Below, one piece after another: positions 9,163 through 19,678 of a DNA stretch of 64,000 bases (position 1 is the stretch's first letter; every line of letters begins with the position of its first letter). The translations under genes were made by a program, and so were the position numbers. The stretch spans positions 62,001 to 126,000 of the forward strand of contig NZ_NSLB01000005.1 of the NCBI RefSeq assembly GCF_002304225.1, read 5' to 3'. The DNA is from Pseudomonas sp. HAR-UPW-AIA-41. Lineage in GTDB: Bacteria; Pseudomonadota; Gammaproteobacteria; Pseudomonadales; Pseudomonadaceae. The notes beneath the pieces were generated by a model. It was not told the origin of the DNA, did not search any database, and saw only the letters and a list, made by a program, of their open reading frames with translations.

Positions 9163-10056
9163 CTACTGCCACAGCCAGGCAGCGCCCCGCACGCCGCTGG
9201 AGTCACCGTGGCGGGCCTGGACCAGGCGCGTGTTGACCTGGTCGGAAAAGACGTAGCGAGTCAGCAGTGGAGGAACTTCGCGGTAGAGCGCGGCGATGTT
9301 GGAAAGCCCTCCACCGAGCACAATCACTTCCGGGTCGACGATGTTGATCACGCTGGCAAGGGCGCGTGCGAGTTGATCGTAATAGCGTTGCAGCGCCTGC
9401 TCTGCCTGTTCAACGCCCTGCTGTGCTTGCGCCACGAGCTCGCGCGCGTCGACTTCAAGGCCGCTGCGGGCCGCCCAGCCGGGGCCGCTGAGAAAGGTTT
9501 CAATACAGTCCTGTTTGCCGCAATAGCAGCGGCGCGCTTCGCCGTCGGCTGAGTCTCGCCAGGGCAGGGGGTTGTGTCCCCATTCGCCACTGATACCGTT
9601 GGGCCCCTGCAACAGTTGTCCGTTGATGATCAGGCCTCCCCCCACACCAGTGCCTATAATCACTGCAAAGACCGTTTTGGCACCGGCGGCGGCACCGTCG
9701 CAAGCCTCCGAAACGGCCAGGCAGTCCGCGTCATTGGCTAGCCGTATGGGACGCTTTAGCAGATCTTGCAGGTCCTCTTGCAATAACTGGCCATTGAGGC
9801 AGGTGGAGTTGGCGTTTTTGATGCGGCCATGGTCGGCTGAGCGGGTGCCGGGAATGGCGATGCCGATGCTGCCGTGTTGGCCGAGTTGCTGTTCGCACTG
9901 GACGACCAGCCCGGCGATAGCGGTCAGCGTGGCTGAGTAGCTCCCTCTGGGAGTCGGGCAGCGCTGGCGCAACAGTTCGCGTCCGTCTGGAGCCAGGGCA
10001 ATGATTTCGATCTTGGTGCCGCCAAGGTCTATACCGAGCCGGAGCGGGTTGTTCAT
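9163..10056 (-). CDS. ROK-family sugar kinase (fructokinase or N-acetylhexosamine kinase)
   Basis: Cytoplasmic ATP-dependent sugar kinase of the ROK family (297 aa). Residues 8-15 form the phosphate-binding LGIDLGGTKIE; then ANDADCLAVSE with the catalytic Asp near 109, GTGVGGGLIINGQL, and the ROK zinc cluster GHNPLPW...RRCYCGKQDCIE near 160-190. Late glycine motif VLGGGLSN. These features fit both Mak-type fructokinase and NagK-type N-acetylglucosamine kinase; the substrate cannot be decided here. It converges with ampE (4-bp gap) and is divergent from the chemoreceptor gene. Confidence 0.88.
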   Translation of the reverse strand: MNNPLRLGIDLGGTKIEIIALAPDGRELLRQRCPTPRGSYSATLTAIAGLVVQCEQQLGQHGSIGIAIPGTRSADHGRIKNANSTCLNGQLLQEDLQDLLKRPIRLANDADCLAVSEACDGAAAGAKTVFAVIIGTGVGGGLIINGQLLQGPNGISGEWGHNPLPWRDSADGEARRCYCGKQDCIETFLSGPGWAARSGLEVDARELVAQAQQGVEQAEQALQRYYDQLARALASVINIVDPEVIVLGGGLSNIAALYREVPPLLTRYVFSDQVNTRLVQARHGDSSGVRGAAWLWQ

Positions 10057-10266
10057 GTTGCACCTTAAGTTCTGTACGTGGGGGCCGATAATCGTTGATG
10101 ACGGCCTTGCCAGAAAAGAATGATGGCATTATGCCTTCTGATGGGTAGCTATCAGAGAGCCTGATGGCAGCGTCCGCATGTCTGCCGCTTAAGCTTTATC
10201 CCATGCCGACGTGCCAGAATGGCCCCGCCCCTTGGGCTGGCGTAGAAAAATAACAGGAGACGTCTC

Positions 10267-12303
10267 GTGAAGACCGTGTTGTATCCGGCTATCGCACTGA
10301 TGAATCGACTGAGCTTCGGTATGAAGTTCAGCCTGATTAGCATCATGTTCTTCCTGCCTATGGGCATTACCAACTATTACCTGGTGAGCGATTCCTACAC
10401 GCAATACCAGAACACACGTGCTGAGCTGGAAAGCCTGGATCTGCTGTCTTCCAGCTTGCAGCTCCGGCGGGATTTGGAAACGCTTAATGACCTTGTGCAG
10501 ATCAACACGATGGTCGGCCAGTCCGGTAAGACTGGAGACATTGAGACTCAGATCAGCAAGCTTGAGCAGGGGCTGATTCAGCGGGTAGAAGAGATGAAGT
10601 CTGTCTCTCACCACCCGGAGGAAGTTGAGGACTTCAATAGCAAGCGTGATGCCCTATTACAGGCGCTCAAGGCTGTTCGCGCCGAAACCTCGCTGCAGAG
10701 TAAGACCGGTGCTGTGGAGAAACAGCTGGGCAGCTCCCAGGTTTTCCTCAAATACGTTGCTGCCCAAGCGGGGCTGAGCCAGGATGGCCTTGCCGAGGTG
10801 CGTCAACTGACTGAGCTCATTACCAGTTTTACCCCGCAGGTGACAGCCAATATCGCCGTGGGGCGTGCGGTGGGGTCTTACTCTCTGGCTCAGGGTTTTC
10901 TTAACTCGTCGTCCAGCACCAAGATGGACGATCTGTTGCTGCAGTTGGAAAAACTACAGGGCGAGTACTCGGTACGCTTGAAAGAGGCGCTGGCTGACGG
11001 TGAAGCCAAAACCACCTTGTCCTCCAAAGCCGAGGACAGCCTGAACAGTCTGAAGGAAGTTTCAACCCTTTTTGAAGACCAGATCATTGTTGCCGATAGC
11101 CTGGATCAACCATGGCAGGGCTATTTTGATCAAGTCACCGCCGTTTTGGCCAAGACCTATGCGCTTAACGACGCTTCCGTTGAACTGCTGCGCTCGGTGC
11201 TGGAGAAGCGACTGGCCCAGAAGCGCACCGACACTGTTCTGCTTGTGGTGGCGCTGGTGTTGGTGTTCCTGGTCATCGTTTACCTGTATGGCGGCTTCTA
11301 TGTGTCCACTCGCAGCACTCTGAAGACCCTTGGCCAGGTAATGGACAAGGTTGCTGCCGGCGATATGACCGTTGGTTTCAAGGCGCAGAGTCAGGACGAG
11401 TTGGGCGAGCTGGGGCAGGTTTTCAACGATACCGTGGCGAAGATTCACGACCTGATAGACATCGTTGGCCAGACTGTTATTGAGGTAGAGCGTCAGGCGG
11501 ATCGTGTTGAGCTGGTTTCCGGTGAGAGTAATCAGGCCGTGTTTGAACAGCGCGGCCAGATTGAACAGGTCGCAACCGCGATGAATCAGATGTCGGCCAC
11601 GGCGCAGGAAGTGGCTCGCAGCGCGGCCGCCGCGGTGCAGAGTGCGCAGAGCGTCAATGACGAAACGGTCAGTGGTCGCAGTCTGGTAGAGAATCAGGTC
11701 GGCAGCATCCGTCGTCTGGCTGCCGAGATTGATCAGTCGGTGGCGGTCATCAATCAGCTGGCAGCCGATAGCGCTTCGATCAGCCGGGTGCTGGAAGTCA
11801 TCAAGGGCATTGCCGAACAGACCAATCTGCTGGCTCTCAACGCCGCTATCGAGGCGGCGCGCGCCGGCGAGCAGGGGCGCGGCTTTGCCGTGGTGGCCGA
11901 TGAGGTGCGCACCCTGGCCAAGCGCACCCAGCAGTCCACTGAGGAAATCGAGCAGATGATTGCCAAGTTGCAGGGCGGCGTGGGTGCGGCAGTGAAGGCT
12001 ATGAGTGTCAGCCATCAGATGGCCGATGGCACGGTCAGCCAGTCGGGGCAGGTACAGCAGGCGCTGGAAAATATCCTCGGTGCGGTGGGTATGATCGTTG
12101 ATCAGAACCAGCAGATTGCCGCGGCGGCCGAGGAGCAGACGGCTGTGGCGCACGATATCGACCAGAATATCGTGCAAATCAATCAGGCCGGTGAGCGTAC
12201 TGCTGAAGGTTCCAGTCAGACCGAGCAGGCCAGCCGCGAGCTGTCGGCGCAGGTGGCTCAGCTCAAGCAGTTCATCGGCGCGTTCAAGGTGCGCCGGCAC
12301 TGA
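10267..12303 (+). CDS. Methyl-accepting chemotaxis protein
   Basis: Inner-membrane chemoreceptor (678 aa) signalling through CheA/CheW. TM1 is near residues 17-36 and TM2 near 322-345. The roughly 285-residue periplasmic region between them is helical with no recognisable ligand domain motif. A HAMP domain follows (346-400), then the MA signalling domain with the conserved hairpin tip [19 protein letters not shown] near 520-540. There is no C-terminal CheR-binding pentapeptide (the protein ends FKVRRH). GTG start with AGGAG about 8 bases upstream. It occupies the same place as the chemotaxis transducer next to ampE in P. aeruginosa (PA4520, from memory). The ligand is unknown. Confidence 0.94.
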   Translation: MKTVLYPAIALMNRLSFGMKFSLISIMFFLPMGITNYYLVSDSYTQYQNTRAELESLDLLSSSLQLRRDLETLNDLVQINTMVGQSGKTGDIETQISKLEQGLIQRVEEMKSVSHHPEEVEDFNSKRDALLQALKAVRAETSLQSKTGAVEKQLGSSQVFLKYVAAQAGLSQDGLAEVRQLTELITSFTPQVTANIAVGRAVGSYSLAQGFLNSSSSTKMDDLLLQLEKLQGEYSVRLKEALADGEAKTTLSSKAEDSLNSLKEVSTLFEDQIIVADSLDQPWQGYFDQVTAVLAKTYALNDASVELLRSVLEKRLAQKRTDTVLLVVALVLVFLVIVYLYGGFYVSTRSTLKTLGQVMDKVAAGDMTVGFKAQSQDELGELGQVFNDTVAKIHDLIDIVGQTVIEVERQADRVELVSGESNQAVFEQRGQIEQVATAMNQMSATAQEVARSAAAAVQSAQSVNDETVSGRSLVENQVGSIRRLAAEIDQSVAVINQLAADSASISRVLEVIKGIAEQTNLLALNAAIEAARAGEQGRGFAVVADEVRTLAKRTQQSTEEIEQMIAKLQGGVGAAVKAMSVSHQMADGTVSQSGQVQQALENILGAVGMIVDQNQQIAAAAEEQTAVAHDIDQNIVQINQAGERTAEGSSQTEQASRELSAQVAQLKQFIGAFKVRRH

Positions 12304-12317
12304 CCTGAGGTTGTGCT

Positions 12318-12347
12318 GAAAAAGCCCGCCGCTGTGCGGGCTTTTTC
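12318..12347. terminator. Bidirectional terminator between chemoreceptor and tatD genes
   Basis: GAAAAAGCCCGC (12318-12329) pairs with GCGGGCTTTTTC (12336-12347) across a 6-nt loop. A/T tracts on both arms suit termination of the convergent genes on either side. Confidence 0.88.
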
Positions 12348-12354
12348 ATGCCGG

Positions 12355-13136
12355 TCAGACCGGCCAGCGGAACAGTTCGCAGGCGTTGCGCGTGCTGGCC
12401 AGGGCCAGCTCGTCGGCAGGGACGCCACGCAGTTCGGCCAGAGCGGTGCAGAGCGCCGGCAGGTGTTCCGGGCTGTTGCGCTGGCCGGCATACATCACGG
12501 GCGCCATGTCCGGCGCATCGGTTTCCAGCACGATGGCATCCAGTGGCAGCTGCGCGATCACCTTGCGCAGGCGCAGCGCCTGCGGCCAGGTGGGCGCGCG
12601 CCCAGGCCGAGTTTAAAACCGAGCTTGAGGTATTCGCGGGCTTCTTCATGACTGCCGGCGAAGGCATGGACGATGCCGCCGCGCGCCGGCTTGAGGCGTT
12701 TCAGCGTGGCGATGGTGGGCGCATGGGCGCGGCGTACATGCAGCAGGGCGGGTAGTTCAAAATCAATGGCGAGTTTCAGCTGGGCCTCGAACAGCTGTTG
12801 TTGCCGTGTGCGGTCCAGCTCTTCGAGAAAGTAGTCCAAGCCAATCTCGCCCACTGCGCAGAGCTTGGGATGGCCCGACAGTCGCTGAAGCCAGTCCTGA
12901 AGTTCCTGCAGGTGGCCGGGCTGATGCTGGTCGAGGTACACAGGGTGCAGGCCGAATGCGGCGTACAGGCCATCCTCCTTCAGGGCCAGATCCCAAAGGC
13001 GTTCCCAGTTGTCCCGGTAAACCCCGAGCAGTACCAATCGCTCCACGCCCAGTGTGCGGCAGTGGGTCAGCACCTCGGCGCGGTCGCTATCGAAGTCGGG
13101 GAAGTCCAGGTGGGTGTGGGTATCGATCAGGCGCAT
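12355..13136 (-). pseudogene. TatD-family metal-dependent hydrolase, split by a -1 frameshift
   Basis: TatD-type TIM-barrel phosphoesterase/DNase. The first frame, from ATG 13136, carries IDTHTHLDF, VGEIGLDYF, LLHVRRAH and IVHAFAGS, then runs off frame after FKLGLG and stops at 12558. The remainder (LRLRKVIAQLPLDAIVLETDAPDM, then HLPALCTALAELRG and ACELFRW) continues in the next frame to 12355. Restoring one G near 12591-12604, at the palindrome TGGGCGCGCGCCCA, would rejoin the family sequence (GLGGAPTWPQAL). Either the gene is inactivated or this is a base-calling error in a GC palindrome; all other catalytic motifs look intact, which favours an error or a recent mutation. The gene lies just downstream of prfC on the same strand. 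Confidence 0.85.
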
Positions 13137-13180
13137 AGGGCCAGTGTCGGTCTGACGCCGGGGTTCGGCAAGTGCCGATA

Positions 13181-13207
13181 CAAAACGCCCCGGCTGGACC
13201 GGGGCGT
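13181..13207 (-). terminator. Terminator downstream of prfC
   Basis: ACGCCCCGG/CCGGGGCGT stem (13185-13193 with 13199-13207), loop of five; read on the minus strand it is followed by TTTTG. It begins 7 bases after the prfC stop, so tatD transcription probably depends on read-through or its own promoter. Confidence 0.75.
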
Positions 13208-13213
13208 AAGGCA

Positions 13214-14797
<1,584 letters not shown>

Positions 14798-15029
14798 GCT
14801 GGGAAACCTGTCGACTGCGTAGTCGGTTTGTCAAAAAAGGCGGCGATTATACCGGTAAAGCCGAGGCTCGCGGCGCCCGCTCGGAAAGTGGCTGAAAACC
14901 CCGATTTGTGCAGCATTCCGGACGTTTTGTTAAGTATCGAAAACAGGCAATCAAGCAGGCGACAACCGGGTGCAAAAAGGCGGCAATTTTTGATTGATCT
15001 CACCGGCTCATGGTCCTAAAGTTCGCGCC

Positions 15030-15178
15030 CGAACGCTCATGCTGGAAACGATCCATCCGGCTCAAGTACTGACGACGAGAGGCTTTCGTGTTGCGAAAGT
15101 CATCGGCGACATGCCTTGGGAAGTAGGCGAACCAAAGTGGGGAAACTGATCAGGCGTTCGCGGTTCTCATCGAGAGCC
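15030..15178 (+). promoter_or_regulatory. Candidate structured cis-regulatory RNA leader of ornithine decarboxylase
   Basis: Paired elements visible by eye: CGAACGC (15030-15036) with GCGTTCG (15154-15160), enclosing about 117 nt; inside it an 8-bp hairpin GGCTTTCG (15081-15088) with CGAAAGTC (15094-15101) and a 5-nt loop; downstream GGTTCTC (15162-15168) with GAGAGCC (15172-15178), a tight hairpin. GGCTC at 15059-15063 could instead pair with GAGCC at 15174-15178, which would allow switching. No standard terminator T run follows, so regulation would more likely be translational or Rho-linked. No known riboswitch class was recognised. The structure is inferred without folding software. Confidence 0.4.
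15039..15149 (+). CDS. Possible upstream leader peptide ORF (36 aa)
   Basis: ATG 15039 opens MLETIHPAQVLTTRGFRV and closes at TGA 15149 (last residues PKWGN). It lies 74 bases before the ornithine decarboxylase start and within the paired leader. Against coding: no ribosome site precedes the ATG and several codons are unusual for this genome (AGA, GTA, CCA, GGA). For coding: the frame is uninterrupted and has a balanced composition with two Trp. Polyamine genes elsewhere are controlled by arrest peptides (speFL with speF in enterobacteria), but this sequence is not recognisably related. Confidence 0.3.
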   Translation: MLETIHPAQVLTTRGFRVAKVIGDMPWEVGEPKWGN

Positions 15179-15223
15179 ACTCCCTCTTTTCAATAACGTG
15201 TTTTGCCATTTGGAGTCCCGCGC

Positions 15224-16387
15224 ATGTCGATCAAGGTCGAAGACTATTTCGCACCCGCCACCTTTGCCCGCATGAAGGCGTTTGCCGATCAGCACGAAAC
15301 GCCGTTTGTGATGATCGACAAGCAGACCATCGCCGATTCCTATGATCAGCTGGTCAACTGCTTTCCGTTCGCCAAGGTCTATTACGCGGTGAAGGCCAAC
15401 CCGGCCACCGAGATCACCGAGCTGCTGCGCGACAAGGGTTCCAACTTCGATATCGCCTCCATCTACGAGCTGGACAAGGTGATGAAGACCGGCGTCGGCC
15501 CGGAGCGCATCAGCTACGGCAACACCATCAAGAAAGCCCGAGACATTCGTTACTTCTATGAGAAGGGTGTGCGCCTGTTCGCCACCGACTCCGAGGCTGA
15601 TCTGCGCAACATCGCCAAGGCTGCTCCGGGCGCCAAGGTCTATGTACGCATTCTCACGGATGGCTCCAGCTCGGCTGACTGGCCGCTGTCGCGCAAGTTC
15701 GGCTGCAACCCGGACATGGCTCTGGATCTGCTTATCCTCGCCAAGCAACTGGGTCTGGTGCCCTACGGCATCTCCTTCCACGTTGGCAGCCAGCAGCGCG
15801 ACATCGATGTGTGGGACGCCGCCATCGCCAAGGTCAAGGTGATCTTCGAGCGTCTGAAGGATGAAGACGGCATCACCCTGCAGATGATCAACATGGGCGG
15901 CGGTTTTCCGGCCAACTACATTGCCCGCACCAACAGCCTGGAAACCTATGCCGAAGAGATCACCCGCTTCCTCAAGGAAGATTTCGGCGACGATCTGCCG
16001 GAGATCATCCTCGAGCCGGGCCGCTCGCTGATTGCCAATGCCGGCATTCTGGTTTCGGAAGTAGTGCTGGTTGCGCGCAAGTCGCGCACGGCTGTGGAGC
16101 GCTGGGTCTACACCGATGTGGGCAAGTTCAGCGGCCTGATCGAAACCATGGACGAGTCCATCAAGTTCCCCATCTGGACCGAGAAGAAAGGCGAGATGGA
16201 AGAAGTGGTGATCGCCGGGCCTACCTGCGACAGCGCCGACATCATGTACGAGAACTACAAGTACGGCCTGCCGCTGAACCTGGCTGCCGAGGATCGCCTG
16301 TACTGGCTGTCCACCGGCGCCTACACCACCAGCTACAGCGCCGTGGAGTTCAATGGCTTCCCGCCGCTGAAGTCCTACTACCTGTAA
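15224..16387 (+). CDS. speC: PLP-dependent ornithine decarboxylase (fold III)
   Basis: Decarboxylates ornithine to putrescine, the entry to polyamine synthesis (387 aa, the usual length of the eukaryotic-type enzyme in Pseudomonas). PLP Lys57 in YYAVKANP, SFHVGSQ near residue 185, the glycine loop NMGGGFPA near 225, EPGRSL near 265, and catalytic Cys335 in GPTCDSAD. The start is ATG 15224 behind TTGGAG; the frame extends seven codons further up without support. Related enzymes can use lysine, so lysine/ornithine specificity is not fully settled. Confidence 0.93.
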   Translation: MSIKVEDYFAPATFARMKAFADQHETPFVMIDKQTIADSYDQLVNCFPFAKVYYAVKANPATEITELLRDKGSNFDIASIYELDKVMKTGVGPERISYGNTIKKARDIRYFYEKGVRLFATDSEADLRNIAKAAPGAKVYVRILTDGSSSADWPLSRKFGCNPDMALDLLILAKQLGLVPYGISFHVGSQQRDIDVWDAAIAKVKVIFERLKDEDGITLQMINMGGGFPANYIARTNSLETYAEEITRFLKEDFGDDLPEIILEPGRSLIANAGILVSEVVLVARKSRTAVERWVYTDVGKFSGLIETMDESIKFPIWTEKKGEMEEVVIAGPTCDSADIMYENYKYGLPLNLAAEDRLYWLSTGAYTTSYSAVEFNGFPPLKSYYL

Positions 16388-16405
16388 GTCTTTCAGCGCA
16401 TCAAG

Positions 16406-16430
16406 AAAACCCCGGCTAGCCGGGGTTTTT
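16406..16430 (+). terminator. Intrinsic terminator after speC
   Basis: AAAACCCCGG, loop CTAG, CCGGGGTTTT followed by another T (16406-16430). A 10-bp perfect stem with a T tract, 19 bases past the stop codon. Confidence 0.92.
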
Positions 16431-16522
16431 GCATTTATGGCCCCGGCAATTCCCGCTTCCGCTATGCGAATCCATCCTAAATGATATTTTTTCTCGAAAA
16501 CTCATGATCCTTTATTGCGATG

Positions 16523-16541
16523 GCAAATGATAATGATTAAC
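16523..16541. promoter_or_regulatory. Fur box upstream of piuA
   Basis: GCAAATGATAATGATTAAC closely matches the 19-bp Fur consensus GATAATGATAATCATTATC in its core ATGATAATGATTA. It lies about 100 bases before the receptor start. A weaker AAATGATATTTTTTC at about 16479 may be a second half-site. Iron repression of the downstream genes follows from established Fur biology. Confidence 0.8.
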
Positions 16542-16642
16542 ATCCGCTCCGCTTCGAACTTACCGCCCGCGGTATGGCGCACTCATCACCAGAAGTGCAG
16601 GCGCCGCGCAGGGCATTTACCTGTTTCGAGTTGGGGAAGTCC

Positions 16643-18928
16643 ATGTCCATTCGTAGTCGCAAACACCACAAAGCCACTCAACTGGCCGCGCTGATCGCCG
16701 CCACCTTTCCGGCACTGGCCGTTGCCGCTGAGCAGAAAGGTGAGCTGAGCTTGCCGGCCATCAGTGTCAGTGGTTCCAGTCAGGAGGCGCCGTACAAGGC
16801 AACTCGCAGTGCCAACGACAAGATGACCGAGGACCTGCTGGACACGCCCAAGACCGTTCAGGTGATCAAGAAGGAGATGCTTCAGGAGCAGGGCGCCAGC
16901 AACCTGATGGAGGCGCTGCGCAATACCCCCGGCATCACCATGCAGCTGGGCGAGAACGGCAACACCTCCGCCGGTGACACCTTCATGATGCGCGGCTTCT
17001 CGACCCAGACCTCGACCTTTGTCGACGGCATCCGTGATCTCGGTGCGGTCAGCCGCGATGTGTTCAACCTGGAGCAGGTGGAAGTGGTGAAGGGCGCCGC
17101 TGGCTCGGATATCGGTCGCGGCGCTTCGTCCGGCTACATCAATCTGGTGTCCAAGCTGCCGACCCTGGAAGACAGCATCAGTGGCACACTGGGCTATGGC
17201 ACTGCCGACAAGGCCGCCATGACCGCCGACATCAACCAGACCATGAGCCAGGGTTCCGCCCTGCGCCTGAACCTGATGCGTCGCGACGGTGGCGTCGATG
17301 GCCGCGACTATGTGGAAAACAGCAGCTATGCCGTGGCGCCGGCCGTGGCCTTTGGTCTGGACGGCGATACCCGTCTGTATGTCTACAGCCAGCACGTGCG
17401 TCAGGAAAATGTGCCGGATGGCGGTATCCCGACCATCGGCATGGAGGGCTTCTACAACGCGGACGCCCGCCTGAATGCCGGCGGCAAGGTCGACGAGAAC
17501 AACTTCTACGGCAGCACCGGTGACTATGAGGATGTCGATGCCGACATGCTCACCGTCAAGCTGGAGCACGATCTGAATGACGTGACCACCCTGCGCAACA
17601 CCTCGCGCATCGGCAAGACCACCACCGACCGCATCCTCACCGGGGTCAACACCCTGTCGGCGAACAACTCCAGTGATCCGTCGAACTGGACCGTCACCCG
17701 CTCGCGCCAACTGACCGACCAGGAAAACGAGATCGCCGCCAACCAGACCAACCTGAGCACCGAGTTCTTCACCTTCGGCCTGCGCAACACCCTGGCCACC
17801 GGCGTCGAGTTCATGCGCGAGAGCCAGCGTACGGAGTCCGGTGCCACCGCTCTGCAGGTTATCGACGGTGTTACCTATGCGGCGGTAACGCTGCCGAATG
17901 CCAACCTGTATGACCCCAATGCCCATGATGTGATGGGCAAACCCTACAAGACCGGCGTGTACGCCGATGGCACCACCGATACCGCTGCGCTGTATGCCTT
18001 CGATACCCTGCACCTGAACGATCAGTGGTCGGTCAATGCAGGCGTACGCTTCGAGCATTACCGCACCGATACCAAGGGTGCTTCGCTGGTGTCGATTGCC
18101 TCGACTCCGGCCACCAACGACTACCTGCTGACGCCATATGATCTCGACAGCTCGGACGACCTCACCAGCTGGAACACCGGCATCGTCTACAAGCCGGCCG
18201 AGAACGGCAGCATCTACCTGTCCTATGCCAACTCGCTGACCCCGCCGGGCAGCTCGAACTTCGCTCTGTCTACCTCCGAGAGCAGCGACAGCCAGCCGAA
18301 CCTGGACCCGCAGGAAACCGAGCACGTCGAGCTGGGCACCAAGTGGGATCTGCTGGATGAGCGCCTGAACCTGACCGCCGCCGTCTACCGTACCGAGAAC
18401 ACCAATCAGGTGTCCTACGACTCCCTGACCGGTGAATACCAGCAGGACGGCAAGATTCGCGTGACCGGCGTCGAGCTGGGCATGGTCGGGCAGATCACCA
18501 ACTTCTGGCAGGTCAGCGCCGGTATCGCCAGCATGGATAGTGAACAATTGGATCAGTTCAGCCGTAACAGCAGCGGCGTGGTGACCGAGAACACCGGTGT
18601 GCGCTGGTCGCCGGACCTGACAGCGACCCTGTGGACGTCCTACACCCTCGGTGATCTGACCCTTGGTGGTGGTGCGCGTTATGTCTCGGATCAGGATCGT
18701 CTGATTGCCGAGGGCGCTGACAAGAACACCACCAACATGCCGGAAATCCCGTCGTACTGGGTGGCCGATGCCATGGCGGCCTATCGCCTGAACAAGAACG
18801 TCAACCTGCGTCTGAACGTCTACAACCTGTTCGATGAAGAGTACATCTCCACCCTCAACAACAGTGGTGCGCGGATGGTCCTGGGTACGCCGCGCTCGGC
18901 GATGATGACCACCGAGTTCAGCTTCTAA
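16643..18928 (+). CDS. piuA: TonB-dependent catecholate siderophore receptor, PiuA/Fiu type
   Basis: Outer-membrane gated channel for ferric catechol siderophores, energised by TonB (761 aa). Signal peptide of about 33 residues (LAALIAATFPALAVAAE), plug domain with DTPKTVQVI near residue 70 and TFMMRGFSTQ near 115, then a 22-strand barrel ending in aromatic TTEFSF. ATG 16643 has GGGGAAG upstream; the longer frame from 16574 is unsupported. In P. aeruginosa the same gene order (piuA-piuC-piuB) takes up siderophore-conjugated beta-lactams, so this receptor is a likely route for such compounds. A Fur box precedes it. Confidence 0.93.
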   Translation: MSIRSRKHHKATQLAALIAATFPALAVAAEQKGELSLPAISVSGSSQEAPYKATRSANDKMTEDLLDTPKTVQVIKKEMLQEQGASNLMEALRNTPGITMQLGENGNTSAGDTFMMRGFSTQTSTFVDGIRDLGAVSRDVFNLEQVEVVKGAAGSDIGRGASSGYINLVSKLPTLEDSISGTLGYGTADKAAMTADINQTMSQGSALRLNLMRRDGGVDGRDYVENSSYAVAPAVAFGLDGDTRLYVYSQHVRQENVPDGGIPTIGMEGFYNADARLNAGGKVDENNFYGSTGDYEDVDADMLTVKLEHDLNDVTTLRNTSRIGKTTTDRILTGVNTLSANNSSDPSNWTVTRSRQLTDQENEIAANQTNLSTEFFTFGLRNTLATGVEFMRESQRTESGATALQVIDGVTYAAVTLPNANLYDPNAHDVMGKPYKTGVYADGTTDTAALYAFDTLHLNDQWSVNAGVRFEHYRTDTKGASLVSIASTPATNDYLLTPYDLDSSDDLTSWNTGIVYKPAENGSIYLSYANSLTPPGSSNFALSTSESSDSQPNLDPQETEHVELGTKWDLLDERLNLTAAVYRTENTNQVSYDSLTGEYQQDGKIRVTGVELGMVGQITNFWQVSAGIASMDSEQLDQFSRNSSGVVTENTGVRWSPDLTATLWTSYTLGDLTLGGGARYVSDQDRLIAEGADKNTTNMPEIPSYWVADAMAAYRLNKNVNLRLNVYNLFDEEYISTLNNSGARMVLGTPRSAMMTTEFSF

Positions 18929-18945
18929 ATCCACTGAAACCCGCC

Positions 18946-18975
18946 AAGAAGCCTGCGCCACTGCGCGGGCTTCTT
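18946..18975 (+). terminator. Stem-loop between piuA and piuC
   Basis: AAGAAGCCTGCGC (18946-18958) pairs with GCGCGGGCTTCTT (18963-18975) around CACT; 13 bp with one G-U pair. It lacks a trailing T run, so it may only attenuate transcription into piuC or protect the piuA mRNA end. Confidence 0.6.
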
Positions 18976-18998
18976 GCGTTGGGTGAGGAACGTTTCCG

Positions 18999-19676
18999 AT
19001 GTTGCTGCATATCCCGCAGGTGCTGAGTAAGGCCGAGGTTGCCGCGCTGCGCGCCGAACTGGCGGCTCATGACTGGGTCGATGGCGCGCGGACCTCTGGT
19101 GCCCAGGCCGCCCTGCTCAAGCACAATCTGCAGTTTCCGGCCGACTCGCCGGCCTTTGCCGGCCTGTCGCAGCGCGTCGCCGATGCCCTGGCGCGGCACC
19201 CGTTGTTCGTCTCGGCGGCCTTGCCCCGCCACATGCTGCCGCCGATGTTCAACTGCTACCGGGGCGGCGGGCAGTACGGCAACCATGTCGACAACGCCTT
19301 GCAGCGTGACCGTTTCAGCTGCGTGCAGGTGCGCACCGACGTGTCGACCACGGTGTTTCTCAGCGAGCCCGAGGAGTACGAGGGCGGCGAGCTGATCGTC
19401 GAGGACACCTACGGCGAACACGAGGTCAAACTGGCCGCCGGTGACGCCATCGTCTATCCATCCACCAGTCTGCACCGGGTCGAGCCTGTGACCGAAGGTG
19501 CGCGCATCGCCGCCTTTCTCTGGACCCAGAGCTGGGTGCGCGATGCCTGGCAGCGCAAGATGCTGTTCGACCTGGACATGACCATCCTCAAGCTGCGCGG
19601 CCAGCTGGGCGACAGCGAGGAAGTGCTCAGCCTGACCAGCACCTACCACAACCTGCTGCGCCAGTGGGGGGAGTGA
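18999..19676 (+). CDS. piuC: Fe(II)/2-oxoglutarate-dependent PKHD-type hydroxylase PiuC
   Basis: Non-haem iron oxygenase (225 aa) encoded next to the siderophore receptor; the substrate is unknown but is thought to relate to siderophore or receptor handling. The 2-His-1-Asp iron triad is visible as H96 and D98 (YGNHVDNA) and H159 (SLHRVEPV), with Arg169 (GARIAAF) for 2-oxoglutarate. Start ATG 18999 follows GTGAGGAAC. The following oxidase gene begins only 3 bases after the stop codon, indicating one transcript. Confidence 0.93.
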   Translation: MLLHIPQVLSKAEVAALRAELAAHDWVDGARTSGAQAALLKHNLQFPADSPAFAGLSQRVADALARHPLFVSAALPRHMLPPMFNCYRGGGQYGNHVDNALQRDRFSCVQVRTDVSTTVFLSEPEEYEGGELIVEDTYGEHEVKLAAGDAIVYPSTSLHRVEPVTEGARIAAFLWTQSWVRDAWQRKMLFDLDMTILKLRGQLGDSEEVLSLTSTYHNLLRQWGE

Positions 19677-19678
19677 GC

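Larger units (their letters stand above)
14798..15223. other. 426-bp intergenic region: prfC promoter side and ornithine decarboxylase leader
   Basis: The left part holds the prfC promoter (-10 TATAAT at 14851-14846, minus strand). Two similar tracts, CAAAAAAGGCGGCGATT (from 14832) and CAAAAAGGCGGCAATT (from 14973), lie about 140 bases apart. TTGATT at 14990 could be a -35 for the decarboxylase, but no good -10 follows at standard spacing. From 15030 to 15178 a structured leader with a 36-codon ORF is seen (described separately). The ribosome site TTGGAG lies just before ATG 15224. Confidence 0.6.

Noticed and set aside
10190..10225. Possible FliA (sigma-28) promoter TAAG...GCCGACG before the chemoreceptor
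   Set aside because: The spacing between the two elements is about 11 bases instead of 15 and the first element is imperfect.
16586..18961. A 791-codon open frame antisense to piuA
   Set aside because: Low-complexity Gly/Val/His composition with no domain motifs, opposite a clear TonB receptor; a codon-bias shadow.
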